A stretch of 64,000 bases of DNA from UBA8752 sp002336475 (GTDB lineage Bacteria; Bacteroidota; Bacteroidia; Flavobacteriales_D; Sanyastnellaceae): positions 1,116,001 through 1,180,000 of the forward strand of contig OX044365.1 of the NCBI GenBank assembly GCA_943846755.1, written 5' to 3'. Below, piece after piece: positions 1 through 8,931 of the stretch. The notes beneath the pieces were generated by a model, which made no database searches, was not told the origin of the DNA, and was given only the letters and a program-made list of their open reading frames with translations. Position 1 is the stretch's first letter. Every line of letters begins with the position of its first letter. The position numbers and the translations under genes are program-made.

Positions 1-1739
1 TTGCCTTCATGATCGTTCCAGCGCACCTTGATCCCCGCATGCAATGCAGCGCGGCCCTCGTTGTACGCAATGATCACCTCTTCCGGTGAGTAGAAGGTCA
101 TTCCCTCTCCTACCACTGGCTCCTCTTTAGTGGACTTGCGCTCCTTGGTGATGTAGTAAAGGCCCAATACCATGTCCTGCGAGGGAACCGTAATCGGCGC
201 ACCATTGGCAGGGTTCAAGATGTTATGGCTTGCCAGCATCAGAAGCTGCGCCTCCAAAATGGCCGCTGGGCCCAATGGGAGGTGAACCGCCATCTGGTCT
301 CCATCGAAGTCAGCGTTGAATGCTGTACAAGCAAGGGGGTGCAGTTGCAATGCCTTGCCCTCGATCATCTTGGGCTGGAAGGCCTGGATGCCGAGACGGT
401 GCAGGGTCGGAGCACGGTTGAGCAGCACAGGGTGCGACTTCATTACGTTCTCCAAGATGTCCCACACCACAGGCTCCTTGGCGTCTACAATCTTCTTGGC
501 CGACTTGACCGTCTTGACGACGCCCCGCTCGATCATCTTACGGATGATGAAGGGCTTGTAGAGCTCGGCCGCCATGTTCTTTGGCATGCCGCACTCGTGC
601 AGTTTCAGTTCAGGTCCCACGACGATAACAGAACGCGCGGAGTAGTCCACACGCTTACCGAGCAGGTTCTGACGGAAACGGCCTTGCTTGCCCTTGAGGC
701 TGTCAGACAGCGACTTCAATGGGCGGTTGCTCTCCGTCTTCACGGCAGAGGACTTGCGGCTGTTGTCGAACAGGCTGTCTACAGCCTCCTGCAACATCCG
801 CTTCTCGTTCCGCAAAATCACATCTGGAGCCTTGATTTCGATCAAGCGCTTCAAACGGTTGTTACGGATGATGACACGGCGGTACAGGTCGTTGAGATCG
901 GACGTTGCGAAACGGCCACCGTCAAGGGGCACCAATGGACGCAGCTCCGGTGGAATCACTGGAACCACCTTCACGATCATCCACTCGGGATTGTTGTTGA
1001 TCCTCTGGTTCGCGTCACGGAGGGCTTCCACAACTTGCAAACGCTTGAGTGCCTCGTTCTTGCGCTGCTGGCTTGTCTCCGTATTGGCCGCATGGCGCAG
1101 GTCGAAGCTCAACTGATCAAGGTCCAAGCTGGCCAACATATCGTGCAGGGCCTCAGCGCCCATTTTAGCCACGAACTTGTTGGGGTCCTTTTCGTCCAGA
1201 TACTGGTTGTCCTTGGGCAACGTATCCAAGATGTCCAAGTACTCATCCTCGGTGAGGAATTCGTTGACATCGAGAGCTTCGCCGTCAGTCTTCGTGGCCA
1301 CACCGGGTTGGATCACCACATAACGCTCGTAGTAGATGATCTGATCCAGCTTCTTGGTCGGCAAACCGAGCAAGTAGCCAATTTTGTTGGGCAGGCTGCG
1401 GAAGTACCAGATGTGTGCTACGGGGATCACGAGCTGAATGTGTCCCATGCGCTCACGCCGGACTTTCTTCTCGGTCACCTCTACACCACATCGGTCACAG
1501 ACGATGCCTTTGTAACGAATGCGCTTGTACTTGCCACAGTGGCACTCGTAGTCCTTGACAGGGCCAAAAATGCGCTCACAGAACAGGCCATCGCGCTCCG
1601 GCTTGTAGGTCCGGTAATTGATGGTCTCAGGCTTCAGGACTTCGCCATGGCTTTGCTCGAGGATTTCCTCGGGCGATGCCATGCTGATGCGAATCTTGTT
1701 GAAGTCGCTTGAGAGCTTCGGGGTCTTATTGTTGGTCAT
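1..1739 (-). CDS. rpoC: RNA polymerase subunit beta' (N-terminal part, runs off left edge)
   Basis: Beta' subunit of DNA-dependent RNA polymerase; with beta it forms the active-site cleft. About 579 N-terminal residues are visible, starting with MTNNK at 1739, and the reading frame is still open at base 1, so the 3' part lies outside the window. The zinc-binding region (YECHCG followed by CDRCG) is near residues 70-90. The universally conserved catalytic loop NADFDGDQ, whose three aspartates hold the active-site magnesium, is near residues 474-481 (bases 291-320). The gene follows rpoB after 37 bases, the usual rpoBC arrangement, and is expected to share its transcript. No anomaly is seen in the visible part. 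Confidence 0.98.
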   Translation of the reverse strand, partial: MTNNKTPKLSSDFNKIRISMASPEEILEQSHGEVLKPETINYRTYKPERDGLFCERIFGPVKDYECHCGKYKRIRYKGIVCDRCGVEVTEKKVRRERMGHIQLVIPVAHIWYFRSLPNKIGYLLGLPTKKLDQIIYYERYVVIQPGVATKTDGEALDVNEFLTEDEYLDILDTLPKDNQYLDEKDPNKFVAKMGAEALHDMLASLDLDQLSFDLRHAANTETSQQRKNEALKRLQVVEALRDANQRINNNPEWMIVKVVPVIPPELRPLVPLDGGRFATSDLNDLYRRVIIRNNRLKRLIEIKAPDVILRNEKRMLQEAVDSLFDNSRKSSAVKTESNRPLKSLSDSLKGKQGRFRQNLLGKRVDYSARSVIVVGPELKLHECGMPKNMAAELYKPFIIRKMIERGVVKTVKSAKKIVDAKEPVVWDILENVMKSHPVLLNRAPTLHRLGIQAFQPKMIEGKALQLHPLACTAFNADFDGDQMAVHLPLGPAAILEAQLLMLASHNILNPANGAPITVPSQDMVLGLYYITKERKSTKEEPVVGEGMTFYSPEEVIIAYNEGRAALHAGIKVRWNDHEG

Positions 1740-1776
1740 CTCTTGGTGAAGATCAATGGGTTGAAGCAGGAGTAAC

Positions 1777-4700
1777 TCAGGCCTCCAAGGCCACGGTTAA
1801 TCCCAATCCACGCAACTCGTGCATCAGTACGTTGAAGGATTCCGGAATGCCTGGTGTGGGCATGGGGTCACCTTTCACAATCGCCTCGTAGGTCTTGGCG
1901 CGGCCGACAACGTCGTCCGACTTAACCGTGAGGATCTCCTGCAAGATGTGCGAGGCACCGAAGGCCTCGAGGGCCCACACCTCCATCTCACCGAAACGCT
2001 GTCCACCGAACTGCGCTTTACCACCCAACGGCTGCTGGGTAATGAGGCTGTATGGTCCGATCGAACGGGCGTGCATCTTGTCGTCTACCATGTGGCTCAG
2101 CTTGATCATGTAGATCACACCGACCGTGGCAGGCTGGTCGAACCGCTCTCCGGTTTCACCATCATAGAGGTAGGTCACACCGAAGTTGGGTACCCCCGCT
2201 TTTTCAGTGAAATCAGAAATCTGATCCAGACGGGCTCCATCAAAAATGGGCGTTGCGAACTTGGTACCGAGCTTCTCTCCAGCCCACCCTAGGACCGTTT
2301 CGTAGATCTGACCAAGGTTCATCCGCGATGGTACACCGAGCGGGTTGAGCACGATGTCCACAGGGGTTCCATCCTCGAGGAATGGCATGTCCTCCTGGCG
2401 GACAATACGGGCTACAATTCCCTTGTTTCCGTGGCGTCCAGCCATCTTGTCCCCCACCTTCAGCTTCCGCTTGTTGGCAACAAACACTTTGGCCAACTTG
2501 ACGATGCCCGCTGGGAGCTCATCACCTACCGTCACCTGGAACTTCTTCCGCTTAAAGGTGCCGAGCAGGTCGTTGTACTTCATGTTGTAGTTGTGGACGA
2601 CACGCTTGACGAGGCTGTTGTTGTCCTCATCGCGGGTCCACCCTTCGGTATTGACGATGCTGAAATCCAAAGTCTGAAGGGCGCGTTGCGTGAACTTGAC
2701 GCCCTTTTTGATTTGCATCTCCTTGTAGTAGTTCTGCACACCTTGGGAGGTCTTGCCTCCGATGACCTGCATGAGCTTCTCAATCAAAGCCTTGCGGAGT
2801 ACCGCTGCTTCCTGATCAAACTCAGCGTCGATCATTTCCAAAACGGCCTTGTCTGCTGCCTTGGACTTGCGGTCCTTGACCATGCGCGAGAACAACATCT
2901 TGTCGATCACGACACCCGTCGCGCTCGGTCCGAGCTTCAAAGAGGCGTCTTTTACGTCGCCCGCCTTGTCACCAAAAATGGCCCGGAGCAGCTTCTCCTC
3001 TGGACTGGGGTCGCTCTCACCTTTCGGTGTGATTTTACCAATCAGAATGTCGCCTGCTCCTACGTTGGCACCGATGCGAATCAATCCATTCTCGTCGAGG
3101 TCCTTGGTGGCCTCCTCGCTGACATTTGGAATATCTGCGGTGAGCTCCTCCTGGCCGCGCTTCGTGTCACGCACTTCCAAGCTGTACTCGGTAACGTGCA
3201 TGGACGTGAAGACATCCTCACGGACTACACGGTCGCTGATGACGATGGCGTCCTCAAAATTGTAACCCTTCCAGGGCATGAAGGCCACCTTCATGTTCTG
3301 ACCCAGGGCCAATTCTCCAGCCTGCGTGGAATACCCTTCGACGAGGATGTCACCACGCTCCACACGCATCCCCTTAGAAACGAGGGGTTTCAGGTTGATG
3401 CAGGTGCCTTGGTTGGTCTTGGCAAACTTGGTGATGTTGTAGATCTTGATGTCGTCCTCGAACGAAACCAAACGGTCATTCTCGTCCATGTGGTAGCGGA
3501 TCTGAATCTCATTTCCATCCACATATTCAACCACACCGTCTGCTTCTGCAGTGATGAGAACACGACTGTCGCGGGCCACCTGACCTTCGAGACCCGTGCC
3601 CACGATTGGGCTGTTGGGGCGCATCAATGGTACGGCCTGACGCATCATGTTCGAGCCCATCAGCGCACGGTTAGCGTCGTCGTTCTCCAAGAAGGGAATC
3701 AACGAAGCCGCGATCGAAGCGATTTGGTTCGGTGCAACGTCAACATACTTGATTTCGGTTGGTGCAACCAGCGGGAAGTCACCCTGCAAGCGGGCCTTGA
3801 TGATGTCGTTCTTGAAAGAACCGTCATCATTCAAGCCCACCGTCGCTTGAGCGATTGTGGCGCTGTCCTCCTCTTCAGCTGACAAATAGGTAATGCCTTC
3901 TCCTCCAACCCGTGCGATGCCATCGTTGACCTCGCGATAAGGAGTTTCGATGAATCCGAGGCGGTTGACCTTGGCGTATACACACAGTGAACTGATCAGA
4001 CCAATGTTCGGTCCCTCAGGCGTCTCAATGGTACACAAACGGCCATAGTGGGTGTAGTGCACGTCTCGCACCTCAAAGCCGGCGCGCTCACGGGAGAGAC
4101 CACCTGGTCCGAGTGCTGAGATACGCCGCTTGTGCGTCACCTCACTCAGTGGGTTGGTCTGGTCCATGAACTGGCTCAGCTGGTTCGTTCCGAAGAACGA
4201 GTTGATCACTGAGCTCAGCGTCTTGGCGTTGATCAAGTCCGTTGGCGTGAAGACCTCGTTGTCGCGGACGTTCATCCGCTCACGAATCGTACGGGCCATA
4301 CGGGCCAAACCGACGCCGAACTGGTTGTGCAGCTGCTCACCCACCGTACGAATACGACGGTTGGACAAGTGGTCGATGTCGTCCACATCAGACTTCGAGT
4401 TCACGAGGTCAATGAGGAACTTGATGATCAAGATGATGTCATCCTTGGTCAAGGTCCTGGACTCCTCGGACATGTCGATGCCCAATTTCCGGTTGATCCG
4501 GAAACGGCCTACCTCACCCAAATCATAACGTTGCTCAGAGAAGAACAACTTATCGATGACACCGCGGGCCGTCTCCATATCTGGTGGCTCGGCGTTCCGC
4601 AGTTGGCGGTAGATGTATTCCACAGCCTCCTTCTCACTGTTGGAAGGGTCCTTTTGAAGGGTGTTGTGGATGATGGCGTAGTCGGCCTGGTTGATGTCCT

Positions 4701-5592
4701 CCTTGTGCAGGATGATCGTCTTGGATCCAGACTCAACAATCAGCTCGATGTGCTCCTTTTCGAGAACGGTGTCGCGGTCGAGCACCAACTCGTTCCGCTC
4801 GATGCTGACCACCTCTCCGGTATCCTCATCTACGAAGTCCTCAATCCAGGTCTTCAATACACGCGCCGCAAGCTTGCGCCCCAAGACACGCTTTACACCC
4901 GCCTTTGAGACCTTAACTTCCTCGGCCAGGTCAAAAATGCCCAAAATATCACGGTCTCCTTCGTAACCGATGGAACGCAACAGCGTGGTCACAGGAAGCT
5001 TTTTCTTCCGGTCGATGTAAGCGTACATCACACTGTTGATGTCCGTAGCGAACTCAATCCAGCTTCCTTTGAAAGGAATGATCCGCGCGCTGTAAAGCTT
5101 GGTGCCGTTAGCGTGGCGGCTCTGACCAAAGAACACCCCTGGAGAACGGTGCAGCTGGTTGACGATGATGCGCTCCGCACCATTCACCACAAATGAACCG
5201 CGTGGGGTCATGTATGGAATGGTACCGAGATAGACGTCCTGCACGATGGTTTCGAAATCCTCGTGCTCAGGGTCGGTGCAGTACAACTTCAGCTTGGCCT
5301 TAAGCGGCACGCTGTAAGTCAGACCGCGTTCGATGCACTCCGCGATGCTGTATCGGGGTGGATCGATGAAGTAGTCCAGGAATTCCAGTACAAACTGGTT
5401 CCGGGTGTCCGTGATGGGAAAGTTCTCGTTGAACACTTTGAACAATCCCTCCGTGTCGCGGTCTTCGGGCTTGGTCTCAAGCTGGAAGAATTCGCGGAAG
5501 GACCGCAGTTGAATGTCAAGAAAATCCGGATACGGAATGTCCGGAGTGGTAGTGGCGAAAGAATGTCGCTGCTGCAGTTGTGGCGTCAACAT
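1777..5592 (-). CDS. rpoB: RNA polymerase subunit beta
   Basis: Catalytic beta subunit of RNA polymerase, 1271 residues, about the usual length in Bacteroidota. The start MLTPQLQQRHSF is preferred because no longer in-frame candidate is convincing. The rifampicin-pocket region is intact: QLSQFMDQTNPLSEVTHKRR followed by ISALGPGGL, with the usual serine, so the sequence gives no sign of rifampicin resistance. The conserved ETPEGPNIGLI motif follows. The C-terminal clamp contains GGKAQFGGQRFGEMEVWALE. It lies between rplL (140-base gap containing two hairpins) and rpoC (37-base gap) and is probably co-transcribed with both. Confidence 0.99.
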   Translation of the reverse strand: MLTPQLQQRHSFATTTPDIPYPDFLDIQLRSFREFFQLETKPEDRDTEGLFKVFNENFPITDTRNQFVLEFLDYFIDPPRYSIAECIERGLTYSVPLKAKLKLYCTDPEHEDFETIVQDVYLGTIPYMTPRGSFVVNGAERIIVNQLHRSPGVFFGQSRHANGTKLYSARIIPFKGSWIEFATDINSVMYAYIDRKKKLPVTTLLRSIGYEGDRDILGIFDLAEEVKVSKAGVKRVLGRKLAARVLKTWIEDFVDEDTGEVVSIERNELVLDRDTVLEKEHIELIVESGSKTIILHKEDINQADYAIIHNTLQKDPSNSEKEAVEYIYRQLRNAEPPDMETARGVIDKLFFSEQRYDLGEVGRFRINRKLGIDMSEESRTLTKDDIILIIKFLIDLVNSKSDVDDIDHLSNRRIRTVGEQLHNQFGVGLARMARTIRERMNVRDNEVFTPTDLINAKTLSSVINSFFGTNQLSQFMDQTNPLSEVTHKRRISALGPGGLSRERAGFEVRDVHYTHYGRLCTIETPEGPNIGLISSLCVYAKVNRLGFIETPYREVNDGIARVGGEGITYLSAEEEDSATIAQATVGLNDDGSFKNDIIKARLQGDFPLVAPTEIKYVDVAPNQIASIAASLIPFLENDDANRALMGSNMMRQAVPLMRPNSPIVGTGLEGQVARDSRVLITAEADGVVEYVDGNEIQIRYHMDENDRLVSFEDDIKIYNITKFAKTNQGTCINLKPLVSKGMRVERGDILVEGYSTQAGELALGQNMKVAFMPWKGYNFEDAIVISDRVVREDVFTSMHVTEYSLEVRDTKRGQEELTADIPNVSEEATKDLDENGLIRIGANVGAGDILIGKITPKGESDPSPEEKLLRAIFGDKAGDVKDASLKLGPSATGVVIDKMLFSRMVKDRKSKAADKAVLEMIDAEFDQEAAVLRKALIEKLMQVIGGKTSQGVQNYYKEMQIKKGVKFTQRALQTLDFSIVNTEGWTRDEDNNSLVKRVVHNYNMKYNDLLGTFKRKKFQVTVGDELPAGIVKLAKVFVANKRKLKVGDKMAGRHGNKGIVARIVRQEDMPFLEDGTPVDIVLNPLGVPSRMNLGQIYETVLGWAGEKLGTKFATPIFDGARLDQISDFTEKAGVPNFGVTYLYDGETGERFDQPATVGVIYMIKLSHMVDDKMHARSIGPYSLITQQPLGGKAQFGGQRFGEMEVWALEAFGASHILQEILTVKSDDVVGRAKTYEAIVKGDPMPTPGIPESFNVLMHELRGLGLTVALEA

Positions 5593-5650
5593 GGGGGCGG
5601 CTTAACGAGGGAGGAACAAATCGCAGTGGTGCAGGTTGGTTTTGGGGAGC

Positions 5651-5711
5651 ACCCTGCGAAATACAGGGTACAAGAAGGTCAGACCGGGACCTGCGCCCAG
5701 CCTGACCTTCT
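5651..5711 (-). promoter_or_regulatory. Two tandem hairpins in the rplL-rpoB gap
   Basis: Read on the minus strand, bases 5711-5673 form a perfect 10-bp stem (AGAAGGTCAG / CTGACCTTCT) with a further GGG/CCC pairing inside the loop. Bases 5669-5651 then form a second 6-bp stem (ACCCTG / CAGGGT). No T-tract follows either stem, so they do not look like a complete intrinsic terminator. The position matches where other bacteria place an attenuator or RNase III processing site that sets the ratio of L7/L12 to RNA polymerase. The structure is seen; the role is inferred. Confidence 0.6.
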
Positions 5712-5732
5712 GAAATTCAGCGGGTTGTGATC

Positions 5733-6110
5733 TTACTTGATCTCAACCTCTGCGCCGGCTTCCTCGAGTTGTGCTTTGAGGGCCTCGGCCTCGTCTTTGG
5801 CTACGCCCTCCTTGAGGGTGGCGGGAGCGCCGTCAACGATGCCTTTGGCTTCCTTCAAGCCTTGGCCGGTCAACTCTTTTACGAGCTTCACGACCGCCAA
5901 CTTAGAGCCACCAGCGGCTTTGAGGATCACATCGAACTCAGTCTGCTCTGCAGCGCCGCCGTCGCCATCCCCTGCTGCGGGGCCTGCGACAACTGCTGCT
6001 GCAGCTGCTGGCTCGATGCCATACTCGTCCTTAAGGATATCTGCAAGTTCGCTGACCTCCTTTACGGTGAGGTTTACCAGCGATTCTGCCATGGTTTTCA
6101 AATCAGCCAT
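5733..6110 (-). CDS. rplL: 50S ribosomal protein L7/L12
   Basis: Stalk protein of the large ribosomal subunit that recruits translation GTPases; 125 residues, normal length. The N-terminal dimerisation helices (MADLKTMAESLVNLTVKEV) are followed by an alanine-rich hinge (near residues 35-50) and the C-terminal factor-binding domain with ELTGQGLKEAKGIVDGAP. It lies 53 bases after rplJ, whose product anchors the L7/L12 dimers. The gap to rpoB holds two strong hairpins that could lower read-through into the polymerase genes. Confidence 0.99.
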   Translation of the reverse strand: MADLKTMAESLVNLTVKEVSELADILKDEYGIEPAAAAAVVAGPAAGDGDGGAAEQTEFDVILKAAGGSKLAVVKLVKELTGQGLKEAKGIVDGAPATLKEGVAKDEAEALKAQLEEAGAEVEIK

Positions 6111-6163
6111 GATATATGGAATTGTGGGTTACTTGTTTGGGTTGTGTAATAGGTGTGCCAAAG

Positions 6164-6688
6164 TCAGCCTTCCCTTTCGGAAAGAGCTTTGACCAATCCG
6201 GAAATGGTGTTGCCACCAGATTGCAATGATCCGAGGACATTCCGCATGGGGCTCTGGAGCAGACCAACGAGTTCTCCAAGGAGTTCCTCTTTGCTCTTGA
6301 TCTCCGTGAGGGCCTTCAATTGGTCATCACCGATATACACTGCTTCCTCGACGTAAGCTCCCTTAAGAATGGGACGCTCACCGCTTTTGCGGAAATCCTT
6401 GATGAGCTTGGCAGGGGCGTTGCCCACTGTACTCGTCATCATGGCGGTTTGCCCTTTCAGCAATTCGTACAGCTCACCGAATTCACGGCCTTCTGTACGC
6501 TCCATCGCAATGCGCAGCAGTGTGTTTTTCACCACCTGCATTTTGACGTCTGCCTTGTAGCATTCCCCGCGCAGCTTCGTCGTATCTGCGGAATTCATGC
6601 TCGAAGCATCTGCAAGGTATACCACGTTGGTATCCTTCAGCATAGCCTGGAGCTCATCGATCGCTTGGTTTTTCTCTTCGCGTGTCAT
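6164..6688 (-). CDS. rplJ: 50S ribosomal protein L10
   Basis: Base of the ribosomal stalk, binding 23S rRNA through its N-terminal domain and L7/L12 dimers through its C-terminal helix. 174 residues, starting MTREEKNQAIDELQAML. The L10 core is recognisable (VKNTLLRIAMERTEGREF and the later FRKSGERPILKGAYVEEAVY). It starts only 11 bases after rplA ends, so there is no room for a separate L10-type RNA leader as found upstream of rplJ in some other phyla. Any autoregulation would have to act further upstream in the transcript. Confidence 0.98.
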   Translation of the reverse strand: MTREEKNQAIDELQAMLKDTNVVYLADASSMNSADTTKLRGECYKADVKMQVVKNTLLRIAMERTEGREFGELYELLKGQTAMMTSTVGNAPAKLIKDFRKSGERPILKGAYVEEAVYIGDDQLKALTEIKSKEELLGELVGLLQSPMRNVLGSLQSGGNTISGLVKALSEREG

Positions 6689-6699
6689 GGGTTCCTGGT

Positions 6700-7395
6700 T
6701 CAGCTGTTCAATGCTTTCGATTCAATCCGGACACCTGGGGACATCGTTGAGCTGATAAAAACGCTCTTGATGTAGGTGCCCTTCGCAGAAGACGGGCGCA
6801 AACGAACCAAAGTTTGAAGCACTTCGTTGGCATTCTCCGAAAGCTTCTCTTTCGAGAAACTCACCTTCCCTACGGAAGCGTGGATGATGCCGTACTTGTC
6901 CACCTTGAAATCGATTTTACCTGCCTTTACATCCTGGACGGCCTTCCCGACCTCCATAGTGACTGTACCCGACTTAGGGTTAGGCATCAGGCCGCGTGGT
7001 CCGAGTACTCGGCCCAACGCTCCTACTTTGCCCATCACTTGGGGGGTCGTGATGATCACGTCCACATCGGTCCATCCGCCTTTAATCTTCTCGACATATT
7101 CATCGAGACCAACGTGGTCCGCTCCGGCCTCCTTCGCTTCTGCCTCCTTGTCAGGATTGCAAAGCACCAGTACGCGCACGTTTTTTCCGCTTCCGTGAGG
7201 AAGGGAAACCGTACCACGTACCATCTGGTTGGCCTTACGCGGGTCCACGCCGAGGCTAACGGCGAGGTCAACAGATGAGTCGAACTTCGTGGAGGAAATT
7301 TCCTTCACGATGCCAGCTGCATCGTCGAGCGAATACACTTGGTCCACGTCGAACTTGTCGAGCGCGGCCTTGCGATTGCGTGTCAGTTTTGCCAT
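6700..7395 (-). CDS. rplA: 50S ribosomal protein L1
   Basis: Large-subunit protein of the L1 stalk that helps eject deacylated tRNA; in many bacteria it also represses its own operon. 231 residues, the usual length. Signature segments are MVRGTVSLPHGSGK near residues 58-71 and GRVLGPRGLMPNPKSGTVT, the classic L1 motif. It begins 19 bases after rplK, the standard rplK-rplA pair. Confidence 0.99.
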   Translation of the reverse strand: MAKLTRNRKAALDKFDVDQVYSLDDAAGIVKEISSTKFDSSVDLAVSLGVDPRKANQMVRGTVSLPHGSGKNVRVLVLCNPDKEAEAKEAGADHVGLDEYVEKIKGGWTDVDVIITTPQVMGKVGALGRVLGPRGLMPNPKSGTVTMEVGKAVQDVKAGKIDFKVDKYGIIHASVGKVSFSKEKLSENANEVLQTLVRLRPSSAKGTYIKSVFISSTMSPGVRIESKALNS

Positions 7396-7414
7396 TGTGT
7401 CTGATGATTGAAGA

Positions 7415-7852
7415 TCAGAAAGGCGAATCGCCGGTCACATTCAGCCCCATACTCCTTGCCGTTCCAGCGATCACCTTCATGGCGGATTCGATGGAGAAGC
7501 AATTGAGATCGGGCATCTTGTCTTCTGCAATTACACGGACCTGGTCCCACGTCACTTTGCCCACCTTCTGTCGGTTGGATTCCGGAGAACCCTTCTTCAA
7601 TTTGGCGGCTTCCATGAGTTGCACTGCTGCGGGCGGTGTCTTAATGATAAAGTCGAAAGACTTGTCATTGTAGACGGTGATGACCACCGGAAGAACCTTG
7701 CCTGCTTTGTCCTGGGTACGCCCATTGAACTGCTTGCAAAATTCCATGATGTTCACACCTGCCGCACCAAGTGCAGGACCAACCGGTGGTGAGGGGTTGG
7801 CAGCGCCACCTCTCACTTGCAGTTTGACCATTTTGGCGACTTCTTTAGCCAT
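7415..7852 (-). CDS. rplK: 50S ribosomal protein L11
   Basis: Protein of the GTPase-associated centre; 145 residues. The N-terminal domain carries the conserved proline-rich segment NPSPPVGPALGAAGVNIMEF, the site linked to thiostrepton-type drug action in other bacteria, and the C-terminal domain binds 23S rRNA. The 129 bases upstream to nusG are large enough for a secondary promoter or L1-binding leader, but I see no convincing TAnnTTTG element there. Confidence 0.99.
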   Translation of the reverse strand: MAKEVAKMVKLQVRGGAANPSPPVGPALGAAGVNIMEFCKQFNGRTQDKAGKVLPVVITVYNDKSFDFIIKTPPAAVQLMEAAKLKKGSPESNRQKVGKVTWDQVRVIAEDKMPDLNCFSIESAMKVIAGTARSMGLNVTGDSPF

Positions 7853-7981
7853 GGATCTATTGTTTATAATGAACAGGTCGGCCGCAGTGTCCAGGGAAGC
7901 ATTCTGGTACAGGGCACGGGTCGTCCTGGCTGTTCCGGTTTATATATGGTACTCTTGATTCAGTGATATTCAGTTGCCGCT

Positions 7982-8533
7982 TCAGGATTCCTTCTCCACT
8001 TGGAGGAAGCCCAATTCGACTGGGGTCTTTCTTCCAAAAATCTTCACCATCACCTTCAGCTTTCGCTTCTCCTCGTTGATCTCCTCGATGGTGCCATGGA
8101 ATCCATTGAATGGACCATCTCCCACCTTGACGACCTCTCCGACTTTGAACGGGATGGACAGTTCCTCCTCGCTTTCAGCCAATTCGTCCACACGTCCCAG
8201 CATGCGGCTCACCTCATTTGCCCGTAACGGCAGAGGATCTCCTCGTTTCTCTGCACCCAAAAACCCAATGACACTGGGCGTGTTTCGGATGACGTGGGGC
8301 ACCTCCCCCACCAAAGCACACTCCACAAACACATAGCCCGGATAATGGTTGCGCTCTTTGGCCACCTTTTTACCGTTCTTGATTTGCAGCACCTTTTCCG
8401 TTGGGATCAAAATCTGACCCACGTAATCAGACAAGCCGGCCGCGGAAATCTCGGACTCAAGGAATCCCTTGGCCTTATTTTCCTGCCCACCGATGGCGCG
8501 CACTACGTACCACTTCTTGTCGATTTCGCTCAT
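7982..8533 (-). CDS. nusG: Transcription termination/antitermination factor NusG
   Basis: Elongation factor that binds the RNA polymerase clamp and links it to ribosomes or Rho. The chosen start (MSEIDKKWYVVRAIGGQENK, base 8533) gives 183 residues, the family size. A longer in-frame reading to 8623 would overlap secE and add a non-homologous tail, so it is rejected. The N-terminal NGN domain (WYVVRAIGGQENKAKGFLE) and the C-terminal KOW domain (VGEVVKVGDGPFNGFHGTIE) are both complete. The gene follows secE by 14 bases. Confidence 0.98.
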   Translation of the reverse strand: MSEIDKKWYVVRAIGGQENKAKGFLESEISAAGLSDYVGQILIPTEKVLQIKNGKKVAKERNHYPGYVFVECALVGEVPHVIRNTPSVIGFLGAEKRGDPLPLRANEVSRMLGRVDELAESEEELSIPFKVGEVVKVGDGPFNGFHGTIEEINEEKRKLKVMVKIFGRKTPVELGFLQVEKES

Positions 8534-8547
8534 GGTTCTGGTTGCGT

Positions 8548-8769
8548 TCAAATGACGTAGGTGTAAATCAAACCGATGACACCTTGCCAGATGCTCTCTG
8601 ATGAATTCACCCCGAACACCCAATCCATGGCGAACACAATGCCCGCAATGAGAAGGGAAGCGATAAAGACCAAAACTGAGGCCTCCTGCAACTGCTTGGC
8701 ACCAGGCCAGGTCACACGCTCCACCAGTTCAGTGTAGCTATCCTTGACGTATTCTATGACGTTTGCCAT
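8548..8769 (-). CDS. secE: Preprotein translocase subunit SecE
   Basis: Small essential subunit of the SecYEG channel. Starting at MANVIEYVKDSY (base 8769) it has 73 residues and one membrane helix (VLVFIASLLIAGIVFAMDW). The amphipathic segment YTELVERVTWPGAKQLQ in front of it is the conserved SecE cytoplasmic helix and W-P turn. A longer in-frame start at 8814 would run into the tRNA-Trp gene and is rejected. It sits between tRNA-Trp and nusG as in most bacteria. Confidence 0.97.
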   Translation of the reverse strand: MANVIEYVKDSYTELVERVTWPGAKQLQEASVLVFIASLLIAGIVFAMDWVFGVNSSESIWQGVIGLIYTYVI

Positions 8770-8787
8770 TTCTGTTCGGTGTATTTG

Positions 8788-8860
8788 CACGGGCAGCAGG
8801 ACTCGAACCTGCAACCAACGGTTTTGGAGACCGCTACTCTACCAATTGAGCTATGCCCGT
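8788..8860 (-). tRNA. trnW: tRNA-Trp (CCA anticodon)
   Basis: The minus strand folds as a 73-nt cloverleaf with acceptor ACGGGCA/TGCCCGT, D-arm AGCTCAATTGGTAGAG, anticodon loop CTCCAAA giving CCA, T-arm GGTTCGAGTCC and discriminator G. The terminal CCA is not encoded. It lies between tuf and secE, a common position for this gene. Confidence 0.97.
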
Positions 8861-8867
8861 AGACGGC

Positions 8868-8900
8868 GAAAGAAGATGCCCCAATTGGGCATCTTCTTTC
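8868..8900 (-). terminator. Perfect 14-bp hairpin between tuf and tRNA-Trp
   Basis: On the minus strand, GAAAGAAGATGCCC pairs perfectly with GGGCATCTTCTTTC around a 5-nt loop. It starts 32 bases after the tuf stop and ends 7 bases before tRNA-Trp. The 3' arm is pyrimidine-rich (CTTCTTTC) but there is no long uninterrupted T-tract. It is probably a tuf terminator or an RNA processing hairpin that frees the tRNA 5' end. Confidence 0.65.
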
Positions 8901-8931
8901 CCCAGATTTGTTTTCAGTGAAAACCCGAAGC

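Noticed and set aside
225..1712. 495-residue open frame on the plus strand opposite rpoC
   Set aside because: It is the antisense of a clear rpoC reading with catalytic NADFDGDQ; its own translation has no family features.
2431..3882. 483-residue plus-strand frame opposite rpoB
   Set aside because: Antisense shadow of rpoB caused by codon bias.
8534..8623. Longer NusG start
   Set aside because: Adds 30 residues without NusG similarity and overlaps secE; the MSEIDKKWYVV start fits the family.
8770..8814. Longer SecE start
   Set aside because: Would read into the tRNA-Trp gene.
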